A stretch of DNA of 45,107 nucleotides from positions 1 to 45,107 of IMG/VR virus record IMGVR_UViG_3300025000_002500. One strand, 5' to 3'. This document shows, in pieces, positions 28,472 through 36,543 of this stretch (the stretch's first letter is position 1; each line of letters begins with the position of its first letter). Below the pieces are notes generated by a model. It was not told the origin of the DNA, did not search any database, and saw only the letters and a program-made list of their open reading frames with translations. The DNA is from a virus. The translations under genes were made by a program, and so were the position numbers.

Positions 28472-28808
28472 CGCTTGGTCGAAAATGTACAGACCTTGAT
28501 ATAGACAGGTGGCTTGTAGAGGCTTATGCTGGTAATGCAGTTGCCTCTCTCAAAAGGGCTGGAGTGGGGCTTTAGGGCTTCTGCTCCAGCCTTCTCAATT
28601 TGGGATGGGCCATCGTATACCTCCTTTCGGTGCGGTGGGGGCGTTGACTGGACGCTCCCACCGGGTTCTCTTGGCCTGGGCCAGTGATAGCGGAGTACAC
28701 CGCGGGAAACGGGATTCAAATTCACCAACTACCGCCGATGACCGCTTAGGAACGCCGGGCCAAGCAGAATGGGAAAGGACTTGAGACGATTTGGGGGCTT
28801 AATAGGCG
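28472..28808. other. 337-bp structured non-coding region
   Basis: No + strand gene is seen. Two strong inverted repeats are present: GGCTGGAG/CTCCAGCC (28557-28564/28584-28591) and a 12-bp stem (28633-28644/28652-28663, one G-U pair). A longer-range CTTGGCC/GGCCAAG pair joins 28670-28676 to 28758-28764. On the minus strand, a consensus AAAGGAGGT (28627-28619) precedes a 13-codon frame (28613-28572). The first hairpin followed by CTTTT would end it as a terminator. Whether this is a small RNA, an attenuator or a packaging site cannot be decided. Confidence 0.55.
28572..28613 (-). CDS. Possible 13-aa leader-like peptide
   Basis: The frame reads MAHPKLRRLEQKP then TAA on the minus strand. A consensus ribosome site lies 6 bp upstream, a 12-bp hairpin ends 5 bp before that site, and a hairpin with CTTTT follows. 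The unit resembles a leader peptide with a terminator, but no minus-strand gene follows it and no promoter is clear. Confidence 0.3.
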   Translation of the reverse strand: MAHPKLRRLEQKP

Positions 28809-29144
28809 ATGGATGAACAAATTTTGAAGCGTCAGGCGCTGAAGGAGTGGAATCCGGGGTTGCTTGAACTCATCGATGAGATCATGGATATCCATCTCAA
28901 GAAATCGCATGATTACTCTCACGGCGGAAATCCGTATTCCAACTTCGAGGGGATTGCACAGCGGACCGGGCTTTCGGTCGACATGGTGTTCCAGGTGATG
29001 ATCGCGGTCAAGGAAGAGCGGTTGGTTGCTCTGCTGGGCGAGGGCAAAGAGCCGATGAATGAATCGATCGCGGATACGTATCTGGACCAGGCGCTTTATA
29101 CGTTGCTCCGTGCAGCATATGCTCGGAGAGGGTCGCAGGCATAA
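28809..29144 (+). CDS. DUF1599 / nucleotide-modification-associated-like protein
   Basis: It encodes 111 residues. The helical pattern with KKSHDYSHGGNPYSNFEG (about 38-55), FQVMIAVKEERLVALLG and NESIADTYLDQALYTLLRAAY matches the small phage proteins of the DUF1599 / nucleotide-modification-associated type. Their biochemical role is not settled. The stop codon lies inside the loop of a GCAGGC..GCCTGC palindrome. It is followed by the terminase genes. Confidence 0.65.
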   Translation: MDEQILKRQALKEWNPGLLELIDEIMDIHLKKSHDYSHGGNPYSNFEGIAQRTGLSVDMVFQVMIAVKEERLVALLGEGKEPMNESIADTYLDQALYTLLRAAYARRGSQA

Positions 29145-29160
29145 AGCCTGCGACTACATT
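29134..29160. repeat. GCAGGC..GCCTGC interspersed palindrome, copy 2
   Basis: CGCAGGC (29134-29140) pairs with GCCTGCG (29146-29152) around ATAAA, then ACTACATT. It overlaps the end and stop of the preceding gene. It is related to 20548-20575, including the trailing CTACATT. Confidence 0.6.
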
Positions 29161-29186
29161 GCTTCGATGGGTTTGGTGGTAGTGAG

Positions 29187-29966
29187 ATGGGTTTGGATGA
29201 GAGCGGACAGTTGAATATCGGAGGAACGTCGAACGTTCAACTTCCGACTTCCAACGTCGAATTGGGGGAGTCTGTGGATGCCTCTGGTGTGATGCCGGCT
29301 GGGTGGACTGCGGAGCAGCTTCAGATGTTTCCGGATCTGCAGTTTGAGGCGATGTCCGATGAGCAGTTGGGGTTGGGGTTAGATTTGCCGGAGGGTGATC
29401 CTCTTTCGCTTCAGGAGAGTGTGTTCGTCCAGGCCTATTGCTTTGGGAGTTCCGGTGAGTTTGGCGGGAAGCCGTTCGGGAGCTTCAATGGGACTGCATC
29501 GGCTCGGTTGGCTGGGTATCCTCATCCTCATGTGGCGCAGAACCGGCTTCGGCAACGGCCTAGAATCAAGAAGGCTGTCTCGGCGGCATTGTCTGAGGTG
29601 TTGTCTGACGGTCGGGCATCGCGCGAAGCGTTGGTGCTGAAGTTGGCACGGATCGTTCACGGGGATCTCGGCGAGCTGGCTCGTGCTCTTCCGGATCCAG
29701 AGCATGTCACCCTGGCGGACCTGGCCATGCTTCCCCCCGATGTAGCAGCTTCGCTCCGTAAGATCAAAGTACATACGGTGGAGCGGGTGAAACGGGGCGG
29801 AGTTACGGAGTCTGAGAACTTCGTTGATATCGAGCTGCACGATCCGAAGTCGGCGGCGGAGTTGATCGCGAAGATCGAGGGGATGGTTACGGACAAGGTT
29901 CGGCACGAGGGTGCGGTGTCTGTGACGTTTACCGACGAGGACAAGCTGGAAGATGAAGGAAGTTAG
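29187..29966 (+). CDS. terS: Terminase small subunit (Terminase_2-like) with long N-terminus
   Basis: It encodes 259 residues. The central part (about 75-160) has the order seen in small terminase subunits: SLQESVFVQAYCFGS, then NGTASARLAGY, then QNRLRQRPRIKKAVSAALSEVL. The C-terminus (KSAAELIAKIEGM) matches the oligomer-contact end. The first 70 residues are an extension partly made of heptamer array 4 (TSNVQLPTSNVELGES). It recognises phage DNA and starts packaging with the large subunit, whose ATG overlaps its last 14 bases. Confidence 0.77.
   Translation: MGLDESGQLNIGGTSNVQLPTSNVELGESVDASGVMPAGWTAEQLQMFPDLQFEAMSDEQLGLGLDLPEGDPLSLQESVFVQAYCFGSSGEFGGKPFGSFNGTASARLAGYPHPHVAQNRLRQRPRIKKAVSAALSEVLSDGRASREALVLKLARIVHGDLGELARALPDPEHVTLADLAMLPPDVAASLRKIKVHTVERVKRGGVTESENFVDIELHDPKSAAELIAKIEGMVTDKVRHEGAVSVTFTDEDKLEDEGS
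29228..29262 (+). repeat. Heptamer array 4 (in small terminase)
   Basis: Five 7-bp units, GTCGAAC-GTTCAAC-TTCCGAC-TTCCAAC-GTCGAAT, translate as TSNVQLPTSNVEL in the N-terminal extension. The register and flanks are as in array 3. Confidence 0.85.
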
Positions 29967-31344
29967 CCTGCCGGAGATCATCGGCACGGGGTATGCATCG
30001 TTCTGGAAGAACCGTAACCGCTACAGGGTAGTCAAGGGCGGCCGAGGCAGTAAGAAATCTGCTACCGCGGCGCTGTGGTTCATCTACCATGTGATGAAGC
30101 ATCCGAAGGCCAATGCGCTTGTGGTCAGGAAGACCGCGAACACACACAAGGATTCAACCTTCGCGCAGCTCAAATGGGCAGCTCAGAGGTTAAGCGTATA
30201 CCATCTGTGGGATTTCAAGACAGGGCCGATGGAGTGCGTATACAGGCCTACGGGGCAGAGGATCTTGTTTCGCGGTTACGATGACCCGTTAAAACTGACG
30301 TCCATAACCGTGCCTACCGGCGTGCTGTGCTGGGTGTGGATCGAGGAAGCCTTTGAAATCGATGACGAGGGTGACTTCGACACGCTGGATGAATCTATCA
30401 GAGGCGAGATGCCCGACGGGTTATGGAAGCAACTGACGCTCACCTACAATCCGTGGATCGATTCGCATTGGACGAAGACCAGGTTCTTTGATAACGACTA
30501 TCCGGACGCATATACACTCACCACGACATATAGGTGCAACGAATGGTTGGACGAAGTCGACCGCAGGAAGATCGCGGACCTGGAGTTTACGAACCCTGAG
30601 CGTTTCAAGGTTGTAGGGTTGGGCGAGTATGGTCTGCCGGGCGGTGTGTACTACGAGGAGTTCAGGCGCGATATCCATGTGGTGGAGCCGTTCGAGATTC
30701 CGCAAGAGTGGCGCAAGTTTCGGGCGATGGACTATGGATTCGATATGTTGGCTACAGGGTGGTTTGCTGTAAACCCTGAAGGTGGAGTCCGCCTGTATCG
30801 CGAGTTGTACGAATCAGGGCTGACCCTGACGCAGGCCGCAAAGCGGATACTCGAGTTCACATTGGAAGACGAGACGATAGCCTATACAGCAGCTTCACCT
30901 GACCTATGGAACCGCCACCGTGATACCGGCGTGCCTGAAGTCGAAACGATGATAAATGCCGGACTGAAGGACGTGATCAGAGCGGACAATCGGCGCGTTC
31001 CAGGCTGGCGTCACTTGAGGGAATACCTCAGCGTCTACGAGATACCGACCGATGACGGCGGCGTCGTGAAGACAGCGAACTTCAAGATATTCAACACGTG
31101 CCGGAATGCTATCCGAACACTTGCTTCGATCACGAAGGATGTGCGAAACCCGGAGGATGTATCAGACGAGCCGCACGAGTTGACGCATATGCCCGAGATG
31201 TGCAGATATGGGCTGATGAGTAGACCGAGCCCGACGAAGCAGCCTGGCACGAAGCATGATGTCCGGGATCGCAGCAGAGCGGCCGTCCAGGAGCAGGTTG
31301 CGGCGATCTGGGGAGATGACGGGGAGACGGTAGATGAGTATTGA
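29953..31344 (+). CDS. terL: Terminase large subunit (Terminase_3-like)
   Basis: It encodes 463 residues. The Walker A variant GGRGSKKS is at 29-36, and the Walker B-like VLCWVWIEEA ends at E131-E132. A nuclease domain follows, with MDYGFD (about 255-260) as an expected metal ligand. It belongs to the PBSX/SPP1-type Terminase_3 group in pattern, which usually packages by headful. That fits a circularly permuted genome. It cuts and pumps DNA into procapsids through the portal. Confidence 0.9.
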   Translation: MKEVSLPEIIGTGYASFWKNRNRYRVVKGGRGSKKSATAALWFIYHVMKHPKANALVVRKTANTHKDSTFAQLKWAAQRLSVYHLWDFKTGPMECVYRPTGQRILFRGYDDPLKLTSITVPTGVLCWVWIEEAFEIDDEGDFDTLDESIRGEMPDGLWKQLTLTYNPWIDSHWTKTRFFDNDYPDAYTLTTTYRCNEWLDEVDRRKIADLEFTNPERFKVVGLGEYGLPGGVYYEEFRRDIHVVEPFEIPQEWRKFRAMDYGFDMLATGWFAVNPEGGVRLYRELYESGLTLTQAAKRILEFTLEDETIAYTAASPDLWNRHRDTGVPEVETMINAGLKDVIRADNRRVPGWRHLREYLSVYEIPTDDGGVVKTANFKIFNTCRNAIRTLASITKDVRNPEDVSDEPHELTHMPEMCRYGLMSRPSPTKQPGTKHDVRDRSRAAVQEQVAAIWGDDGETVDEY

Positions 31345-31621
31345 ATATGTCGTGATCATAGTCTTAGGGCTGGCTTTTCTGATCGAGAAGGTCGGTTCTT
31401 TCTTCCTGCAGCGGAATGCTGCCCGGGAGCGAAAAGAACTCTACGACCGCATCCAGTCGGGAACTCTTCTGGATTACGACAGGCACAAGGTCATTGCTCA
31501 ATCCGTGCCGGCGCGGGTCGAGCCTGAACCGGAAGCCAAGGACATGGGCGGATACGTTGAACCTGAAGAAGTCGATCTGGTGGCCCTGCAACAGGGCGTG
31601 GATTTCCTGCGTGGAGTGTAA
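31334..31621 (+). CDS. Small membrane-anchored virion-region protein (95 aa)
   Basis: It overlaps the terL end by 11 bp. A single N-terminal membrane helix (YVVIIVLGLAFLIEKVGSFFL, residues 5-25) is followed by a charged helix and an acidic, Pro-rich tail. It is placed between terminase and portal. No recognised family; it may be a virion-associated or membrane-assembly factor. Confidence 0.58.
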   Translation: MSIEYVVIIVLGLAFLIEKVGSFFLQRNAARERKELYDRIQSGTLLDYDRHKVIAQSVPARVEPEPEAKDMGGYVEPEEVDLVALQQGVDFLRGV

Positions 31622-31624
31622 GCG

Positions 31625-33472
31625 ATGAGAGTACCTTTTTACGGTGGAGAAGTCGAGCGAAACAGCGAAGAAGAAACAGTGAAATGGCTCGATGGGCTGT
31701 TCATGATCGCCGACGCATCCCGGAGAGGTTATGAAGCCGAGTGGATAGCTAATGTGCTGTTCCTGACGGGGCAGCAGTGGGATGATGTAAAGCAGGACAA
31801 GCTTCTGCGATCACGACGATTAGCTACTCAGCCGCCACACGCCAAGGCCAAGATCACCATAAATCATATTTACCCTCTTGTCCGGCAGGCTGTTTCCGCT
31901 ATCAGGCAGAACCTGGCGCAGCAGATAGTCGTTCCCGCAACTCAGGACCCTGAGGACATGGCCGCTGCTGCACTGGCGTCCGACTTCACCCGCTTTAGGT
32001 GGGGAGAGGACAACGAAGAGGAGCTGCGTACCTACGAGATCCTGCAGGCTATGTGCTTCGGGCGAGTGCTCCGCCGTACGGCATGGGATCCAGACAAGGA
32101 TTCTATGGGCGCAAACGGCATGATGCAGGGCGCCGGCGACATCGACACCATGACCCTGGATCCCTTCCGCTACTGGCAGGAGCCTGGGCGGGATAAGTGG
32201 AGTGACACCAACTGGATCATCGAGGCGGATATCCGCTCTATAGATGAGGTCGAATCGCTGTTCGGTAGAGTTGTACCAGAGGAAGCGGTCGACAACATAG
32301 GGCTCATGGACAAGCTCTCCGGATGGCTCACAGGCAAGTCTACGGAGACCACGCAAAAGCGAGAGAAAGCCGTTCACCTGAAGCGAATGTATCTCAGACC
32401 CAGTAGAAAGAATCCCAAGGGTCGGTACTTTTGTTGGGCGAATAAGACCCTTCTTGCCAAGTCAGAGCTGCCGGACGGCGTGTTCCCGTTCATTCCGCTC
32501 GATTGGTTCTGGATACCCGGACGCAGCTATCCCATGGCGTTCATCACGCCGCTTCGAGATCCGCAGCGAGAGGTCAATATCACGTTCTCTCAGTTGATCG
32601 AGTTGAAGAACCGGCAGTTGAGGGGAGATCTTGCAGTCTCCGGACCGGGCGATGTGACGCAGGAGGTAGTCAAGGATTCTGACGGCAGGATAACCGGGCA
32701 GAAGATCATCCGGATACCCTACGGCACAGAGTGGAAGTTCGTTGAGTACAACCTGAACGTGACCGAAGGGGAGATGATCCTCACTCGGCTGTGGAATGAG
32801 TCCATGCAGCTTGCAGGCGTGCACGAGTCATCGATAGGACAGACACCGGGCAAGGCTGTGACGGCCACTCAGATAGCGATGCTCAAGGAATCGGACACCA
32901 CCGGGTTGACACTCTTCCGTGCCGGCTTTGATCTGAAGTACTGCGAGATCGATTCGACCAAGATGATCCTTGCCCGTGAGCATTACCACATACCGCGGCT
33001 CATACGATCGGTCGGCTCTACGAATATGCCGAATACGCAGGCCTTCTACGGGGCTGAACTCCGCAGGACAGAGGATGTACGACCGAAGACCGTGCCGATC
33101 CTCACGGAGACCATGAAGGCCGATATGCGCGAGCAGGCACAAGCACAAGGACTGCTCAACCTGGAGGGGACTCCGGCACAGATATACGGCAAGGTGTTCG
33201 CTCTGCAGAACAATCCTGCGTTCACGGACGAAGAGATAGAAGCCTTGATTGCTCCGTTGAGTATCGAGCAGCTCCGGCAGATGTCCATGGAGTACACCAC
33301 ATTGCAGATGCAGGTTCAAACGCTCGATCTCCAGATGCAGATCCAGGGCATGATGATGCAGGCTCAGAGCAGCGGTATGGGTGGGCCCGCAGAAGAACCG
33401 GCAAGGGATCAGTTAGGGCAGCCGGTTGTACCGCAGGGCGATCCGGCGATGATGGCGGAAGCTGCTCAGTAA
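31625..33472 (+). CDS. Portal protein, P22-like
   Basis: It encodes 615 residues. Segments recalling P22-type portals include LTGQQWDD (about 50), the helical INHIYPLVRQAVSAIRQN, PFRYWQEPG, and the long C-terminal helical, Gln/Met-rich region. Length, acidic charge and position right after terL agree. It forms the dodecameric vertex for DNA entry and exit. The tail of Met/Gln repeats suggests a coiled barrel as in P22. Confidence 0.85.
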   Translation: MRVPFYGGEVERNSEEETVKWLDGLFMIADASRRGYEAEWIANVLFLTGQQWDDVKQDKLLRSRRLATQPPHAKAKITINHIYPLVRQAVSAIRQNLAQQIVVPATQDPEDMAAAALASDFTRFRWGEDNEEELRTYEILQAMCFGRVLRRTAWDPDKDSMGANGMMQGAGDIDTMTLDPFRYWQEPGRDKWSDTNWIIEADIRSIDEVESLFGRVVPEEAVDNIGLMDKLSGWLTGKSTETTQKREKAVHLKRMYLRPSRKNPKGRYFCWANKTLLAKSELPDGVFPFIPLDWFWIPGRSYPMAFITPLRDPQREVNITFSQLIELKNRQLRGDLAVSGPGDVTQEVVKDSDGRITGQKIIRIPYGTEWKFVEYNLNVTEGEMILTRLWNESMQLAGVHESSIGQTPGKAVTATQIAMLKESDTTGLTLFRAGFDLKYCEIDSTKMILAREHYHIPRLIRSVGSTNMPNTQAFYGAELRRTEDVRPKTVPILTETMKADMREQAQAQGLLNLEGTPAQIYGKVFALQNNPAFTDEEIEALIAPLSIEQLRQMSMEYTTLQMQVQTLDLQMQIQGMMMQAQSSGMGGPAEEPARDQLGQPVVPQGDPAMMAEAAQ

Positions 33473-33590
33473 TCGTTGACAGTCATCACACAGGCTTTGA
33501 GGGTGAGTGGTCAAGGACCTTCCCTTTTGCATATTACGGGTTGTCGTATCCGTTAAGCGGCATTCCCTATCCAGGGTTATGGAGAACATG

Positions 33591-34553
33591 ATGGACGAAT
33601 CCACAGTGGTGGACGGAAACGCTCAGGTTGCCTCGGAAATCGTTGGGGATGTTAGTAATCCACCGACTGAGACGCAGGAGGAGGTTGCAGCCTCGCCTGG
33701 CGCAGAGAATGTGGACACCGAGCAGAAGGACGGAGAAGCTGCAGCAGCGCCGGCGATCGATTACCAGAAGGAGTACTTGCGCACGATCAAGGCCCTGAGT
33801 AACTTGCAGGCTGAGAATGCAAAAATAAAGGCTGAGAGAGCGCAGTCTTCCGGAGAAGAGGTCGATGTTTCGGCTTGGGTTCAGCAACCCATTCCGCAGG
33901 TAGATGCAAAGCTAGCCAATCACCCGGCGTTAAAGGGATTGGTAATCACCGAGGATGTAGACGGCACGCAGTGCGTTGAGATCGATGGCAAACTGTACGC
34001 CGCTGAGTCGGTAGCGCGCCAGTGGGATATCAGTTCGAACGCCGCGCGGCATGCCTGGGAGGAACGGGAAGCCGAACGCCAGAAGCAGGAAGTCGAGGCC
34101 AAAGAGAAGGCCGCCTATGACGCCAAGGTGGAAGAAGGCAAAGCTGATCTGGCTGCCGCGGTCATTGGGTCCGTTCAGGCGATGAGGGCAGAGGCGTTCC
34201 CTCAGTTGCAAGGCGAAGATGCAGAGCTCGTAGACGCCGATCTGCAAACCAAAGCCCGCATATTAATCGGGCAGGCGTTACAGGAGAGCGGCGCATCAGA
34301 CATAGTTGACTTCATTGTCAAGAACGGCGAAGAAGCAACCAGCAAGCTGATACACGATGCCACACAGTATGCCTTCGAGCATAACAAACGGCTCTTCAGC
34401 ATCTTCGGAAACAAGCAGTTCGAAGACAATCAGAAATTCAAAGAAGCTGGCATTGTCAAGCCGGAAGGCGCACCAGGTACACCCAAGTCGAAATCCATGT
34501 GGCAAATGACGGGCGACGATTGGAACGAAGTCGCCAAGGGATTACCTACCTAG
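33591..34553 (+). CDS. Scaffold protein
   Basis: It encodes 320 residues. Two adjacent Met codons (33588 and 33591) follow GGAG at 33581-33584, and the second has better spacing. The frame opens at 33507 without a ribosome site. It is acidic with an Ala/Glu-rich, helical sequence, a central coiled coil (AWEEREAERQKQEVEAKEKAAYDAKVEEGKADL, identified by its ends AWEERE and GKADL) and a basic C-terminus. Composition and place between portal and major capsid match scaffolds. Confidence 0.68.
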   Translation: MDESTVVDGNAQVASEIVGDVSNPPTETQEEVAASPGAENVDTEQKDGEAAAAPAIDYQKEYLRTIKALSNLQAENAKIKAERAQSSGEEVDVSAWVQQPIPQVDAKLANHPALKGLVITEDVDGTQCVEIDGKLYAAESVARQWDISSNAARHAWEEREAERQKQEVEAKEKAAYDAKVEEGKADLAAAVIGSVQAMRAEAFPQLQGEDAELVDADLQTKARILIGQALQESGASDIVDFIVKNGEEATSKLIHDATQYAFEHNKRLFSIFGNKQFEDNQKFKEAGIVKPEGAPGTPKSKSMWQMTGDDWNEVAKGLPT

Positions 34554-34591
34554 TAACAGCGCCTTTCTGGTGAGATAGAAAGGATATTCAA

Positions 34592-35992
34592 ATGTGGAAC
34601 ATTACCGCGATTAACAATGCGATGCGCGCTCTTCCCAGCGGGAAGTACACCATCGATGACTGGCTCGACGGCACTCTTTATAAGGTGCTGAAGGCCAGGC
34701 TGAACAAGCATAATTTCAACGGCTCGGAAGTCACCGGCCTCGTGCAGAGCGGACATCCATTTACCGGTAGGCCGTTTGGCGAAGGCATCGCCCTTCCGCA
34801 GGGTGGTACACCCACAATCGGCAAGTGGAGGGCGCCCATCTTCGAGCAGATCGCCACTGCCTGGATCACCAAGCAGGCGATGGACAAAGCCAAGGGCATG
34901 CCGGGTTCCGAGATCAACGCTGTTCGTATGGCGCTAAAGGAACTCAAGAGCGACTGGGATTATCTCAGCGAGCTGGCTACCTTTGGTGACGGCACTGGCA
35001 GGCTCGCAAGAGTCAAGAGCGTGGCGAATTCGAACGGTGTTACCACGGTCACCTGCGATAACACCTACCTCGACTCCGGCATCGAGAACGTTCAATGCCT
35101 GAAGAACGGCCTGCAGGTGGAGATCTACGCGGCGGACGGCACACAGCGAAACCTGAATTCGGTAGCTTACGGCATTGTGACCGGCGTCAGCTTCGGAAAC
35201 CGCCAGAACAGCGCCACTCCGGTCGACGGCACGTTCACCTATGCGTCCTCCGGTACCGACTCGATAGCGGATGGCGATATCGTCTATCTGCGCGGCACTC
35301 ACTCCTCAGGGATCAACGAGTCCACGTTCTATGCGATCGGCCACACAGACAACGTTTGTATGCCGGTCGGTCTCCTGGGTCTTATCCAGGATGCAGACAC
35401 CAATCACCTGGCTGATGGTGGCACAGACTACAGGATGACCACGTTTCAGGCGCTTGTGCGAGCCAGTTATCCGACGATGTACGGACGCGTGGTTGACGGC
35501 AGCAACATCAACTCGGGCACGCCGGGTACTCCCGGAGACTGGGATCTCTCAGTGCTGAGCGATGTGATGACCGACTGCTACAAGGCATCTGGGGCGTATG
35601 TAGATGTGCTGTTCACATCTTCGAGGATGGCGAGCTGCATCAACAGACTGCAGCCTGTCGTGATCAATGCCAACGATCCGGTTGCTGCGGCCAAGATGGC
35701 ATCGAGCGGCGGCATGTACGCTTCGAAGTTCCTGCGGCCTGACGGCAAGCTGATCCCGATAGAGATCAGCCAGATGATTCCTGACAACTGCGTATTCGGC
35801 GTCGCTACCGAGCATCTGTCGTTCGAGCAGCCCGAAGAGCCGGATTTCTTCAAGATGTACGGCGACATCTGGGGGCCGACCAAGGGAGACGGCTACGCGC
35901 AGTTCGAGGCTCCGTTCGGTGGATACATGAACTTCACCGCCGAGAGGTGTGACGGTTGCTTTGTGGTCAAGGACCTGAAGACCAACCTGTAA
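34592..35992 (+). CDS. Major capsid protein (HK97-like fold presumed)
   Basis: It encodes 466 residues. It starts with a helical N-arm (MWNITAINNAMRAL) followed by alpha/beta and Gly-rich segments. It is the largest gene directly after a scaffold, and FLRPDGKLIPIEISQMIP and an acidic/aromatic C-terminus fit a capsid protein. There is a Gly/Thr/Ser-rich middle (about 195-260) that may be an inserted surface domain. No gene nearby competes for the role. Confidence 0.8.
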   Translation: MWNITAINNAMRALPSGKYTIDDWLDGTLYKVLKARLNKHNFNGSEVTGLVQSGHPFTGRPFGEGIALPQGGTPTIGKWRAPIFEQIATAWITKQAMDKAKGMPGSEINAVRMALKELKSDWDYLSELATFGDGTGRLARVKSVANSNGVTTVTCDNTYLDSGIENVQCLKNGLQVEIYAADGTQRNLNSVAYGIVTGVSFGNRQNSATPVDGTFTYASSGTDSIADGDIVYLRGTHSSGINESTFYAIGHTDNVCMPVGLLGLIQDADTNHLADGGTDYRMTTFQALVRASYPTMYGRVVDGSNINSGTPGTPGDWDLSVLSDVMTDCYKASGAYVDVLFTSSRMASCINRLQPVVINANDPVAAAKMASSGGMYASKFLRPDGKLIPIEISQMIPDNCVFGVATEHLSFEQPEEPDFFKMYGDIWGPTKGDGYAQFEAPFGGYMNFTAERCDGCFVVKDLKTNL

Positions 35993-36042
35993 TCGATTCG
36001 GAGGGGAGAGTTTCGGCTCTCCCTTCCAGTTAGGAGATATCC

Positions 36043-36543
36043 ATGGGATACGGACTACCAGCGCGTAAGCCCATCCAGAACACCACCGGAAGCACGATCA
36101 CTCTCCGCGATACTGTTTACGGAGGCTACCAGATAGAACCTGGATGCACAACCATTCCGCGAGATCTCTACCAGCGCAATTGGAGGAAACTTCAGGGCAA
36201 GGTAGTGGATCTCGAATCAGCGCCGGCCGTTGAGACAACGGTGGAGCAGGATACCCCTCCTCCTTTCGGAGTCTGTCCTGAGTGCGGAACAGCACTCGTG
36301 GCGGTAGGGCCGGAGGAGAACCAGGTCATAGGATGTCCTGCAGAGGGCTGTCCTTATGTGATGCCGGTGGAAGCAGCGACAGAAGCAAAGGCAGTAGAGA
36401 CCGAATCTGCTGAGCAAACATCAACAGAGGCCGCAGTCGAAGAGACGAGCGACTCCGAGACGCCTGAACAGTCTGTAAAGACTGAGGCGACAGAGGAAGA
36501 GCAGAAGCCGGCCAGAAAGAGAGTCGAGAAGAATGATGAGTAG
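36043..36543 (+). CDS. Virion-region protein with zinc ribbon and acidic tail
   Basis: It encodes 166 residues. The N-terminus (GYGLPARKPIQNTTGSTI) is followed by a CPECG ... CPAEGCP metal-binding motif at about 78-103. The last 60 residues are acidic with Thr/Glu/Ser repeats ending in basic residues. It could be a head decoration or completion protein; the ribbon and low-complexity tail are direct observations. Confidence 0.58.
   Translation: MGYGLPARKPIQNTTGSTITLRDTVYGGYQIEPGCTTIPRDLYQRNWRKLQGKVVDLESAPAVETTVEQDTPPPFGVCPECGTALVAVGPEENQVIGCPAEGCPYVMPVEAATEAKAVETESAEQTSTEAAVEETSDSETPEQSVKTEATEEEQKPARKRVEKNDE

Noticed and set aside
28700-28735. TTCAAAT resembling a tRNA T-loop
   Set aside because: The flanking bases do not form a T-stem and no anticodon or acceptor stem lies at the right distance.
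28690-28808. Short matches to RNase P RNA segments (ACCGCCGATG, AGGAAnGnCCGGGC, GGCTTA)
   Set aside because: The segments are out of order and the universal core pairing cannot be formed; the matches are probably chance.
21981-29262. Heptamer arrays as CRISPR-like or recombination sites
   Set aside because: Units are 7 bp without spacers, and all four arrays are inside reading frames.
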